In this document: positions 9,349 to 16,940 of the stretch, piece after piece
Numbering within the stretch: position 1 is the first letter of the stretch
Layout: every line of letters begins with the position of its first letter
Assembly: GCF_963422335.1 (NCBI RefSeq)
Contig: NZ_OY729424.1
Coordinates: forward strand, 5,952,001-6,016,000
From: an uncultured Roseateles sp.
GTDB lineage: Bacteria; Pseudomonadota; Gammaproteobacteria; Burkholderiales; Burkholderiaceae_C
Length of the DNA stretch: 64,000 nucleotides
Reading direction: 5' to 3'
Made by a program: the position numbers and the translations under genes
Notes under the pieces: generated by a model
What the model saw: the letters and a program-made list of their open reading frames with translations, nothing else
What the model was told of the DNA's origin: nothing
Databases searched by the model: none

Positions 9349-10662
9349 ATGCCCCAAACCGCCAAGATCCAGTTGCTGCCCCGCTCGCTGTTTGCCCGCG
9401 TGACCCTGATCATCGTCATCGGGCTGGTGCTTGCGCAGCTGCTGACCTTTGCGGCGATCCGCTACGAGCGCGGCCTGGCCCTGCGCGAGTTGATGATGAG
9501 GGGCATAGAGCGCGACATCGCCAGCTCGATCGCCCTGCTCGACCGCCTGCCGGCCGCCGAGCGCGACAGCTGGCTGGCGCGGCTGGAGCGGCGCAATTAC
9601 CGCTTTGCGCTCAGCGGCGATATCAATGGCGCGGCGCCCTCGACGCCCCTGTCCCGGGAGTTCGCCGAGGCCATCGTCAATGCGCTGCACCCGTTCGAGG
9701 TCGTCAAGCTGGTGGAAGTCAGCGCCCCGCCGGAGGACCTGGAGCTGCAGGTCCGCTTGATGGATGGCTCGACGGTGCTGATACACGCGATGCGTGTCGG
9801 CATGCCGGTGTCCAGCTGGGTGCTGTGGGTGCTGCTGGCCCAGCTGGCGGTGCTGGCCGCCTGTGCCTGGGTGGCGGTGCGGCTGGTGACGCGGCCGCTC
9901 GCGCGGCTGGCCATGGCGGCCGACGATCTGGGCCCCGACCTGAAGGCGCAGGCGCTGGCCGAAGACGGCCCCACCGAGGTGGCCCACGCGGCGCGGGCGT
10001 TCAACGCGATGCAGCGCCGCATTGCCGGCTACATGGCCGAGCGTGTCGAGATACTGGCCGCCATTTCGCACGATCTGCAGACACCGATCACCCGGCTGCG
10101 GCTGCGCGCCGACCTGCTGGACAGCGAGGAGGACCGCGACAAGTTCCGGCAGGACCTGGACGCGATGAATGCACTGGTGCGCGAGGGCGTGAGCTATGCG
10201 CGCACCCTGCATGGCGCCACCGAGCCGCCCTGCCGCATCGATGCCGACGCCTTGCTCGAAAGCATGGTCGCCGACTACGAGGACGCCGGCCAGCCGCTGC
10301 GGCTGGAAGGCCGGGCCGGCGCACCCATCGTGACGCGGCCCAATGCGCTGCGCCGCATCCTGATGAATCTGATCGACAACGCGCTGAAGTTCGGCAGCGA
10401 GGTGCACATAGCCGTCCATGCCGACACGGGCCGGCTGACCGTGGCCGTACTCGACAACGGGCCGGGCATTCCGCCCGATCAGCTGGAGGCCGTGCTGCAG
10501 CCCTTCTACCGCGTCGAGAGCTCGCGCAACCGCAGCACCGGCGGCACCGGCCTGGGCCTGGCCATCGCCCACCAGCTGGCCATGGCGATGGGTGCGGAGC
10601 TGCTTTTGCGCAACCGCGCCGAGGGCGGGCTGGAAGCCCGGCTCACGCTGACCACCACCTGA
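9349..10662 (+). CDS. EnvZ-like sensor histidine kinase
   Basis: The 437-residue kinase has two membrane segments (residues about 12-33 and 155-180) bounding a periplasmic sensor of about 120 residues. HAMP follows, then the phosphoacceptor His241 in AAISHDLQTPITRLRLRADLL, and the catalytic domain with N-box (RILMNLIDNALKF), G1 (DNGPGIP), F-box and G2 (STGGTGLGLAIAHQLA). The small size and H-box fit the EnvZ/OmpR class. The gene for a DipZ-type redoxin starts 20 bases after its stop, so the kinase and the redoxin are probably on one message. The divergent OmpR-type gene is the likely partner. The signal is unknown. Confidence 0.92.
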   Translation: MPQTAKIQLLPRSLFARVTLIIVIGLVLAQLLTFAAIRYERGLALRELMMRGIERDIASSIALLDRLPAAERDSWLARLERRNYRFALSGDINGAAPSTPLSREFAEAIVNALHPFEVVKLVEVSAPPEDLELQVRLMDGSTVLIHAMRVGMPVSSWVLWVLLAQLAVLAACAWVAVRLVTRPLARLAMAADDLGPDLKAQALAEDGPTEVAHAARAFNAMQRRIAGYMAERVEILAAISHDLQTPITRLRLRADLLDSEEDRDKFRQDLDAMNALVREGVSYARTLHGATEPPCRIDADALLESMVADYEDAGQPLRLEGRAGAPIVTRPNALRRILMNLIDNALKFGSEVHIAVHADTGRLTVAVLDNGPGIPPDQLEAVLQPFYRVESSRNRSTGGTGLGLAIAHQLAMAMGAELLLRNRAEGGLEARLTLTTT

Positions 10663-10682
10663 TTGACCCCGAAGCGAACCCC

Positions 10683-11732
10683 ATGCTCAAGCCCATCCTC
10701 TCTGCCCTTTTTGCCCTGCTCACGATGCTGGGTCCCGCCATCGCCAGCCCGGCGGCACCGCGGCCGCCAATGGCCGGCGTGCTCTCTTCGCTCGCCGGAG
10801 CGAACGAGTGGATCAACTCCGCGCCCCTGAGCGCCGAAGGCCTGCGCGGCAAGGTGGTGCTGGTCGATTTCTGGACATATTCCTGCATCAACTGCCTGCG
10901 CACCCTGCCCTATGTGCGCGCCTGGGCCGACAAGTACCGGGCCGCCGGCCTGGTCGTCATCGGCGTGCATGCGCCGGAGTTCGCCTTCGAGAAGGAGTCG
11001 GCCCTGGTGCGCCGCGCCGTGCGGGACCTCGGCATCGCCTACCCGGTCGCCATCGACAACGATTTCGCGGTCTGGCGCGCCTTCAATAACCGCGCCTGGC
11101 CGGCCTTCTACTTCATCGACGCCCAGGGCCGCATCCGCCATCAACAGCTCGGCGAGGGCCGCTACGAGCAGGCGGAGCAGCTGATACAGCAGCTGCTGGC
11201 CGAGGCCGGAACCGGGCCGGTGCCCTCTGCCAGAGTCGCGCCACAGGGCGAAGGCACCCAGGCGGCGGCCAGCGCCATGCAGGCTCTGTCGGCCGAGACC
11301 TATCTGGGCCATGAACGCACCAGCGGCTTTGCCTCGCCCGGCGGCATCAAGCCCGATCGCCCTCAGCTCTACCAGGGCAACCCGTCGCTGGGCCTCAATG
11401 AATGGGCGCTGACCGGCCACTGGACCGCCGAGGGCGAGCGCCTGCTGCTGAACCGCGCCATGGGCCGCATCGCGCTGCGCTTCCATGCGCGCGACCTGCA
11501 CCTGGTGCTGGGTCCGATGGCCGACGGCAAGCCGGTGCGCTTTCGGGTGCTGATCGATGGCAAGCCGCCGCTGGCCGACCATGGCTTCGATACCGACGCC
11601 CAGGGCCAGGGCGTGATCGAGGCACAGCGGCTCTACCAGCTGGTGCGCCAGAAGGCGGGTGACAAGCCCCGCCTGTTCGAGATCGAGTTCCTGGACGCCG
11701 GCGCGCAGGCCTTTGCCTTCACCTTCGGCTAG
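10683..11732 (+). CDS. DipZ-type redoxin with C-terminal beta domain
   Basis: The 349-residue exported protein has a signal peptide (residues 1-22, ending AIAS) and a thioredoxin domain with active site FWTYSCINC (Cys68 and Cys71). Diagnostic stretches shared with DipZ follow (VGVHAPEFAFEKE, RAWPAFYFIDAQG, LGEGRYEQAE). A separate C-terminal domain of about 150 residues starts at SAETYLGHERTSGF, which matches the carbohydrate-binding-like module at the end of DipZ. The DsbD-like membrane half is absent. The ATG at 10683 is preferred; the frame is open further upstream but that stretch lies inside the kinase gene. It probably acts with the kinase operon in periplasmic thiol control. Its stop overlaps the convergent gene at a shared CTAG. 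Confidence 0.88.
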   Translation: MLKPILSALFALLTMLGPAIASPAAPRPPMAGVLSSLAGANEWINSAPLSAEGLRGKVVLVDFWTYSCINCLRTLPYVRAWADKYRAAGLVVIGVHAPEFAFEKESALVRRAVRDLGIAYPVAIDNDFAVWRAFNNRAWPAFYFIDAQGRIRHQQLGEGRYEQAEQLIQQLLAEAGTGPVPSARVAPQGEGTQAAASAMQALSAETYLGHERTSGFASPGGIKPDRPQLYQGNPSLGLNEWALTGHWTAEGERLLLNRAMGRIALRFHARDLHLVLGPMADGKPVRFRVLIDGKPPLADHGFDTDAQGQGVIEAQRLYQLVRQKAGDKPRLFEIEFLDAGAQAFAFTFG

Positions 11733-12607
11733 TGTCTCAAGGCCGCGGCCAGCAGCGGCACGATGGAAATCACATTGCTGACGTGCGGCACTGCGTTGGT
11801 GCTCCACACCTGGCGCACACCGGCCGCCCGCAGCTGCGCATAGGCATCGCCAACGAACAAGGCATGGGTAATAGCCACATCGACGCTGGCCGCACCTCGC
11901 GCCAGCAGCGCCTCGGCCGAGCCCATCAAGGTGCGGCCGGTGCTGGCCATGTCGTCCAGCAGCACCACGGCCCGGCCCTGCACCGGCACATCGGGCAGGG
12001 CCAGGGTGACCTGATGGTCGCCGTGGCGCACCTTGCGGCCGATGGCGCAGTCCAACCCATGGGCCGCCGCGGCCTCGTGCACCCATTGGGCGGATTCTTC
12101 GTCGGGGCCGATCAGCAGCGCATTTGGCACATGGTGGGCCACCCAGGCGCCCAGCAGCGGCGCGGCGCTCAGGCTCAGGCCCCGGCGGCCGGGTAGCACC
12201 TCGTCCAGCGACTGGATGCGGTGCAGATGCGGGTCTATGGTGATGACAGCATCGAAATACTGGGCCAGCAGCCTGCCGATATGGCGCTGGCTGACCGCCT
12301 CGCCGGGCGTGAACTCCATGTCCTGGCGCATATAGGCCAGGTAGGGGCTGATCAGGGTCAGGTGCGCGGCGCCAAGCTCGCGGGCCGTGGGCGCGGCAAT
12401 CATCAGCTCGACCAGCTTCTCGTTGGGCTGGTGCAGGCCGCGCAGCAAGACGACCTTGGGCGGAAGCCGGGCCGGCAGCACCAGGCGCAGCTCGCCATCG
12501 GGGAAGCGGTGGCGCTTGATGAAATGCAGCTGCACGTCCAGCGCTGCGGCCAGTTCCTGGGCCAGGGCGGCCTCGTCATCGAAGGCAAGCAGGAGGGTGT
12601 CGGTCAT
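11729..12607 (-). CDS. Ribose-phosphate pyrophosphokinase (short, archaeal-like PRPP synthetase)
   Basis: This 292-residue member of the PRPP synthetase family has two phosphoribosyltransferase-like domains. Recognisable parts are RFPDGELRLVLP, LISPYLAYMRQDMEFTPGEAVSQRHIGRLL, the catalytic-loop region with TIDPHLHR, and the PRPP loop VLLDDMASTGRTL. It is shorter than the usual bacterial enzyme (about 315 residues), and the PGEAVSQRHIG stretch is closer to archaeal forms. It is probably not the housekeeping copy, because it sits nine bases after an AMP-phosphorylase-like gene. It would make or use PRPP from ribose phosphate; the substrate may differ from ribose 5-phosphate, which is inference. 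Confidence 0.85.
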   Translation of the reverse strand: MTDTLLLAFDDEAALAQELAAALDVQLHFIKRHRFPDGELRLVLPARLPPKVVLLRGLHQPNEKLVELMIAAPTARELGAAHLTLISPYLAYMRQDMEFTPGEAVSQRHIGRLLAQYFDAVITIDPHLHRIQSLDEVLPGRRGLSLSAAPLLGAWVAHHVPNALLIGPDEESAQWVHEAAAAHGLDCAIGRKVRHGDHQVTLALPDVPVQGRAVVLLDDMASTGRTLMGSAEALLARGAASVDVAITHALFVGDAYAQLRAAGVRQVWSTNAVPHVSNVISIVPLLAAALRH

Positions 12608-12616
12608 GGTCAGGCG

Positions 12617-14194
12617 TCAGAAGCTGTGCAGGGCGTTGTCGGCCAGCAATGGGGCGCTTAGCGGGTCACCGTCGGCAACAGCGTAGCCCGTGTGTTTGTC
12701 GGCCTGCTTGCGCGCGAACTGCAGATCGGCCTCGAAGGCGGCATGGATGCGGTACAGCGGCTCGCCGACCTGCACCGCATCACCCAGCTTCTTCAGCAGG
12801 TCCAGCCCCGCGCCGGGCACTTGCGGTGCGCCGGCCAGCCGGGCGATGCGCGACAGGCGCAGATTGTCCATGCCGGTGACGATGCCGGCAGCACCGGCCA
12901 GCACCTCGAAGCTCAGCGGCGCAATCGGGGGTTGCGGCGAGCGCCTGCCCTGTGCATCAATGATGGCATTCATGCTGGCCAGCGCCCGGCCCGATTCGAG
13001 GATGTCGCGGGCGATGCCGTAGCCGTCGCCACCACGCACATCGGGGTCGAACTCAATCATGCGGCCGGCCAGACGCAGCGCCTTCTGGCGCAGGTCGCTG
13101 GGCCCGTCGGGATGATTCTCCAGCACCTGCATCACGTCGCGCGCCTCCAGCACCGGGCCGATACCGCGGCCAATCGGCTGGCGGCCGTCGGTGATGACCA
13201 CGTCCAGCTGCAGGCGCAGATGCTTGGCCACGTACTCGAACAGCTTCTTCAGCCGCTGCGCCTCGGGCATGGTGCGCACCTTGGCGGTGGGGCCCAGCGG
13301 AATGTCCAGCACCAGGTGGGTGGAGCCGGCGGCGATCTTCTTCGACAGGATGGAGGCCACCATCTGGCCCGGCGAGTCGATGGACAGCGGCCGCTCAACC
13401 GAGATCAGGATGTCATCGGCCGGCGACAGATCGGCCGTGCCGCCCCAGGCCAGGCAGCCGTGATTGGCGCGGACGATGTCGACCAGTCGATCAAACGGCA
13501 GAGCCACCTCGGCCAGCACCTCCATCGTGTCCGCCGTACCGGCCGGCGAGGTGATGGCGCGCGAACTGGTCTTGGGGCACAGCATGCCGTGCGCGGCCAC
13601 GATGGGCACCACCAGCATCGAGGTGCGATTGCCTGGAATACCGCCGATGCAATGCTTGTCCACCACCGGGCCGGCGCCGACCAACTGACGCCACTCCACA
13701 TGGCGGCCGGCCTCTATCATTGCCTCGGTCAGGTGCAGCACCTCGTCGCGGTCCAGCTCGTACTGGTGGGTGGCGACGACGAAGGCAGCCAGTTCGATCT
13801 TCGAATAGCGGGCCTGGGCAATGTCTCGGATGATGGCGGCCAGGTCTTCGCGCGACAGGCGCTCGCCGGCGAGCTTGCGGTGCAGGGCGGCAATCGACCC
13901 GGCCGGCTCGGCATGTTCTATCGTCGCCGCATGGCCGTCGATCACCCCCAGGCGGGCAAAGGCCTCTTCGCTCAACCCAAGCTCGCAGCTGCGCACGATG
14001 CGCTCGTCATCGACCACATTCAGCACCGCCAGAATGCTCTGCCGCCCGCTGCCGTTGTCGGCATGGATCTCGACCTTGGACAGGGCCTGGAAGCCGGCCG
14101 CCCGCACGACCGGACAGTCGCGGTGCAAATAGGCCACGTTCTCGCGCCAGGTGTCGATGCCGACGCGGCGGATCTGGAGTTGGGCTGCAGTCAT
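12617..14194 (-). CDS. AMP/thymidine phosphorylase, type 2 (archaeal AMP phosphorylase-like)
   Basis: The 525-residue enzyme belongs to the long phosphorylase branch that includes archaeal AMP phosphorylase, which splits AMP with phosphate into adenine and ribose 1,5-bisphosphate. Bacterial members are usually named putative thymidine phosphorylase type 2. An N-terminal domain of about 90 residues comes before the nucleoside-phosphorylase core. Key motifs are VDKHCIGGIPGNRTSMLVVP, CPKTSSRAITSPAGTADTMEVLA and GGTADLSPADD. A C-terminal domain follows (YGIARDILESGRAL, HTGYAVADGD). The ATG overlaps the stop of a Doc toxin gene as ATGA, and a PRPP synthetase gene follows. Which nucleotide it uses cannot be told from the sequence. 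Confidence 0.88.
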   Translation of the reverse strand: MTAAQLQIRRVGIDTWRENVAYLHRDCPVVRAAGFQALSKVEIHADNGSGRQSILAVLNVVDDERIVRSCELGLSEEAFARLGVIDGHAATIEHAEPAGSIAALHRKLAGERLSREDLAAIIRDIAQARYSKIELAAFVVATHQYELDRDEVLHLTEAMIEAGRHVEWRQLVGAGPVVDKHCIGGIPGNRTSMLVVPIVAAHGMLCPKTSSRAITSPAGTADTMEVLAEVALPFDRLVDIVRANHGCLAWGGTADLSPADDILISVERPLSIDSPGQMVASILSKKIAAGSTHLVLDIPLGPTAKVRTMPEAQRLKKLFEYVAKHLRLQLDVVITDGRQPIGRGIGPVLEARDVMQVLENHPDGPSDLRQKALRLAGRMIEFDPDVRGGDGYGIARDILESGRALASMNAIIDAQGRRSPQPPIAPLSFEVLAGAAGIVTGMDNLRLSRIARLAGAPQVPGAGLDLLKKLGDAVQVGEPLYRIHAAFEADLQFARKQADKHTGYAVADGDPLSAPLLADNALHSF

Positions 14195-14580
14195 GGTGAC
14201 ACTGTGGCACAGGCGAAACCGCGCAGCCAGGCCAGCAGATGCGCAAAGTCAAAGGTTTGCGTGTCAAACATCTGCATCATCTCGGCATGAATCTGCATCG
14301 ATTCACGCTGGAGTTGCCAGCCGTTGATGCGCAGGAAGACATCGACAGAGGCGAAGGCGATGCGCTTGTTGCCATCGACGAACGGATGGTTGATGGCCAG
14401 GCTTTCGAACAACGCAGCGGCCTCGGACACGATGTCGTCGTAATAGCCCGTCTGCGGCCGATTGATCGCCGACTCCAGGGCGCCGAGATCACGCGCGCCG
14501 GGCGAACCACCGTAGCGCTGAATCAAAACCTCATGCAAGGCCAGCACATCGGCCACGGTGAGGAAGTCACGCAAGCTCAC
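14191..14580 (-). CDS. Death-on-curing (Doc/Fic) family toxin
   Basis: This 129-residue Fic-fold protein carries the Doc-type active motif HPFVDGNKR at residues 65-73. Doc toxins of this class inactivate translation by phosphorylating EF-Tu. Flanking parts fit too: VLIQRYGGSPGARDLGALESAINRPQ near the N terminus and AAALFESLAINHPF before the motif. The start codon is GTG at 14580 and overlaps the antitoxin stop (GTGA), so the toxin is translated by coupling and probably at a lower level. Its stop overlaps the phosphorylase start (ATGA). The end of the gene is less GC-rich than its neighbours, which hints at acquisition. All catalytic residues are present, so it should be active. Confidence 0.92.
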   Translation of the reverse strand: MSLRDFLTVADVLALHEVLIQRYGGSPGARDLGALESAINRPQTGYYDDIVSEAAALFESLAINHPFVDGNKRIAFASVDVFLRINGWQLQRESMQIHAEMMQMFDTQTFDFAHLLAWLRGFACATVSP

Positions 14581-14819
14581 TTGGCCAGTTCGCGGTAGAG
14601 CGGGTCGAATTGATCCAGGCTTTGGGCAAAGGAGGCCAACACATGCCGGCGTGCCTGCTCCGTCTGGCTGCGGTCGAGGTAGTCACGCAGGGCTTCGTCG
14701 AGCAGGGTTTGCAGCTGGCGGCCCTGGGCAGCGGCCAGTTGGCGCAGGGAATCCAACACCTCCGGGGCCACCCGGGCTGACAACTCCTCACCGAATTCAG
14801 CGGACACTTCTGCACTCAT
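14577..14819 (-). CDS. Ribbon-helix-helix antitoxin of the Doc pair
   Basis: This 80-residue protein has a beta strand followed by two helices typical of ribbon-helix-helix DNA binders (LSARVAPEVLDSLRQLAAAQG, then RQLQTLLDEALRDYLDR). A C-terminal tail rich in acidic and aromatic residues (DQFDPLYREL) is suited to bind and block the toxin. I chose the ATG at 14819 because AAGGAG lies seven bases upstream; an ATG at 14825 is too close to that site. Doc is more often paired with a Phd-type antitoxin, so the fold is notable. It should bind the palindrome at 14854-14869 and repress its own operon. Confidence 0.8.
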   Translation of the reverse strand: MSAEVSAEFGEELSARVAPEVLDSLRQLAAAQGRQLQTLLDEALRDYLDRSQTEQARRHVLASFAQSLDQFDPLYRELAK

Positions 14820-14839
14820 CTGCATGCTCCTTGCGATCC

Positions 14840-14869
14840 ATCATAGGCCAACGATGGCAGGCATGCCAT
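14840..14869 (-). promoter_or_regulatory. Candidate promoter and operator of the toxin-antitoxin operon
   Basis: On the minus strand TATGAT (14840-14845) is a good -10 box. TGGCAT at 14863-14868, 17 bases upstream, is a weak -35. The inverted repeat ATGGCA-GGCA-TGCCAT (14854-14869) covers the -35 region, which is a usual place for antitoxin autorepression. The whole lies in the 55-base gap after plsC. Confidence 0.5.
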
Positions 14870-14874
14870 GTGGC

Positions 14875-15609
14875 TCAGCGGTCGAGCGCCTCGGTGATCA
14901 ACGCCTGCAGGTGCTGAGACAGCGCCCGCCGGTCCGCATGCCTGGCCCCGACCGGCGGCAGCACGGTGACGCGCACGCGCAGGCCGCGGCCCATGGCGAT
15001 CAGCCACAGGCTTTGCACGATGGTGGTGTCGCCGACATAGACCACCGCCTGGCTGATGGGGCCCTCGGCATCGGAGAAGCGCAGCGCCACCGGCTGCACG
15101 GCCGCTTCAGCGGCGATCGCCGCCTGCAGCAGATTGGCGTGGAAGGGCAGGAGCTGGTCCCCGGCGCCTGTCGTGCCCTCGGGGAAGATGCCGACGCTGT
15201 CGCCGGCCTGCAGCGCCTCGGCCATCTGGTGGACGACGCGCATCGCGTCGCGCTTGCGCTCACGCTCGATGAAGAGCGTGTCGGCGGCATGGACCAGCGG
15301 GCCGACGATGGGCCAGGTCTTGACGTCGGCCTTTGACACGAAACGCGTGCGCGGATGCACCGCATGGATGGCGACGATGTCCAGCCAAGACACGTGATTG
15401 GCAACGATCAGCGAGCTGCCGGGCTTGAACTGGCCCTGCAGGTCCAGCTGCACATCGAGCACGGACAGGAATTTGCCAGCCCACCACTGGATGCGCCGGT
15501 GCCGCCCCGCGCCGTCGAGGCGGGGGAACCGGGCCTTGATGATCCACAAGCCATGCAGCAAATGCAGGACGACACGCACCAGGCGCCAACAAGCCAGCAG
15601 GGTCCGCAT
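14875..15609 (-). CDS. plsC: 1-acyl-sn-glycerol-3-phosphate acyltransferase
   Basis: PlsC adds the second acyl chain to lysophosphatidic acid in phospholipid synthesis at the inner membrane. The 244-residue protein has an N-terminal hydrophobic segment (LLACWRLVRVVLHLLHGLW), motif I NHVSWLD (HX4D), motif II around TLFIERERKRD, and motif III FPEGTT. The ATG at 15609 lies five bases after the stop of the dihydroorotase-like gene. It is the last member of a tightly overlapping operon that begins with algH. Confidence 0.9.
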   Translation of the reverse strand: MRTLLACWRLVRVVLHLLHGLWIIKARFPRLDGAGRHRRIQWWAGKFLSVLDVQLDLQGQFKPGSSLIVANHVSWLDIVAIHAVHPRTRFVSKADVKTWPIVGPLVHAADTLFIERERKRDAMRVVHQMAEALQAGDSVGIFPEGTTGAGDQLLPFHANLLQAAIAAEAAVQPVALRFSDAEGPISQAVVYVGDTTIVQSLWLIAMGRGLRVRVTVLPPVGARHADRRALSQHLQALITEALDR

Positions 15610-15614
15610 CGGGT

Positions 15615-16940
15615 TCAGCGAGCCTCTGCCGTCGACGTGGACTCGTGAGCCACATGGCCCGCCACGACGGTGTAGCGCACGCGTCCGGGCAGCTCGAAAC
15701 CGGTGATGTCGAAGGCAAACGGTGTGTGCTTGCCCTGGCTTTCGAGTTGGTCGGGGGTAACGGCCCAGTGCGCCTCGCCATCGAACACGCAGACATCGGC
15801 CACGCCGCCCTCGACCAGGCGGCCGGCGCTGGCCGACAGCGAACCCAGCGCCGAGCCGAGCACGTGGACCGGCCCGCTGGTCACCGGTGCCAGCGCCTGG
15901 GCCAGGCTCAGGCCCTGGTCGCGGCCCCACTTCAGCGCCAGGCTCAAGAGCAGCTCCAGGCCGGTGGCGCCGGGCGTGGCCTCGGCGAAGGGCACGTTTT
16001 TCTCGTCCTCGTCCACCGGCATGTGGTCGCTGACCAGGGCGTCCAGGGTGCCGTCGGCCAGCGCCGCCTGCAGCGCGTCTCGGTCGCGACCCTGGCGCAG
16101 CGGCGGGTTCAGGCGCATGGCCGAATTGAAGTAGCCGATGTCCACATCGGTCAGGTGCAGCGAGTTGATGCTGGCATCGGCCGTCACGGCCAGGCCCTCG
16201 GCCTTGGCCGCGCGCACCAGGGCCACGCCGGCAGCGCTGCTGAGGCGGCACAGGTGGACGCGGGCGCCCGTCACCCGCATCAGCTCGAACAGGGTGTGCA
16301 GGGCCACCGTCTCCGCGGCCACTGGCACGCCGCTCAGCCCAAGCCGGGTGGCAATGGCGCCGCTGGCGGCCACGCCACCGCCCAGCCAGGGGTCTTCGGC
16401 ACGCAACCAGACGGTGTAATCGAAGGTGGCGGCGTACTGCAGCGCGCGCTGCAGCACCAGGGTGTCTTTGATCGCCACATCGGCCTGCGAGAAGCCGACG
16501 CAGCCGGCCTCGGTCAGCTCGGCCATCTCGGTCAGGGCCTCGCCGGCCAGGCCGCGGGTCAGCGCGCCCAGCGGAAACAGCCGGCACAGGCTCAGCTTGC
16601 GGGCGCGGAACTTCAGCATCTCCACGAGACCGGGCTCGTCCAGCACCGGGTCGGTGTCGGGCGGGCAGACGAGACTCGTCACGCCGCCGGCCGCCGCCGC
16701 GTTCAGCTCGGTTTCCAGCATGCCCTCGTGCTCATGGCCGGGCTCGCGCAGGCGTGCGGCCAGATCGACCAGGCCTGGGGCGACGATGAGGCCGGTGGCG
16801 TCGATGACGCGGCCGGCATCGAAGTCGGCCGGCACCTGGCCGAGGCCGACGATGCGGCCACCGGCAATGGCCAGATCACCGATCTGGTCCAGGCCGCTGG
16901 CGGGGTCGATCAGGCGACCATTCTTGATCAGAATCTTCAT
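15615..16940 (-). CDS. Dihydroorotase-like protein without metal ligands (PyrC', non-catalytic)
   Basis: The 441-residue protein has the amidohydrolase fold of type I dihydroorotase. The first metal motif, normally HxH before LREPG, is replaced: the sequence reads VDLAARLREPG, giving Ala61 and Arg63. The His normally before the ED pair is Arg (LRAEDP), and the last motif reads SDHMPVDEDEK instead of DHAPH. These losses should abolish catalysis. In Pseudomonas, an inactive dihydroorotase homologue is needed as a structural partner of aspartate carbamoyltransferase, and here too the gene overlaps pyrB by four bases. A true dihydroorotase must lie elsewhere. Confidence 0.9.
   Translation of the reverse strand: MKILIKNGRLIDPASGLDQIGDLAIAGGRIVGLGQVPADFDAGRVIDATGLIVAPGLVDLAARLREPGHEHEGMLETELNAAAAGGVTSLVCPPDTDPVLDEPGLVEMLKFRARKLSLCRLFPLGALTRGLAGEALTEMAELTEAGCVGFSQADVAIKDTLVLQRALQYAATFDYTVWLRAEDPWLGGGVAASGAIATRLGLSGVPVAAETVALHTLFELMRVTGARVHLCRLSSAAGVALVRAAKAEGLAVTADASINSLHLTDVDIGYFNSAMRLNPPLRQGRDRDALQAALADGTLDALVSDHMPVDEDEKNVPFAEATPGATGLELLLSLALKWGRDQGLSLAQALAPVTSGPVHVLGSALGSLSASAGRLVEGGVADVCVFDGEAHWAVTPDQLESQGKHTPFAFDITGFELPGRVRYTVVAGHVAHESTSTAEAR

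Noticed and set aside
9288..10682. In-frame upstream extension of the second redoxin gene
   Set aside because: The extension runs through the histidine kinase gene in another frame. The redoxin signal peptide begins at 10683.
14191..14819. Part of a prophage or genomic island
   Set aside because: Only the two toxin-antitoxin genes suggest mobility; no integrase, attachment repeat or phage gene lies nearby.
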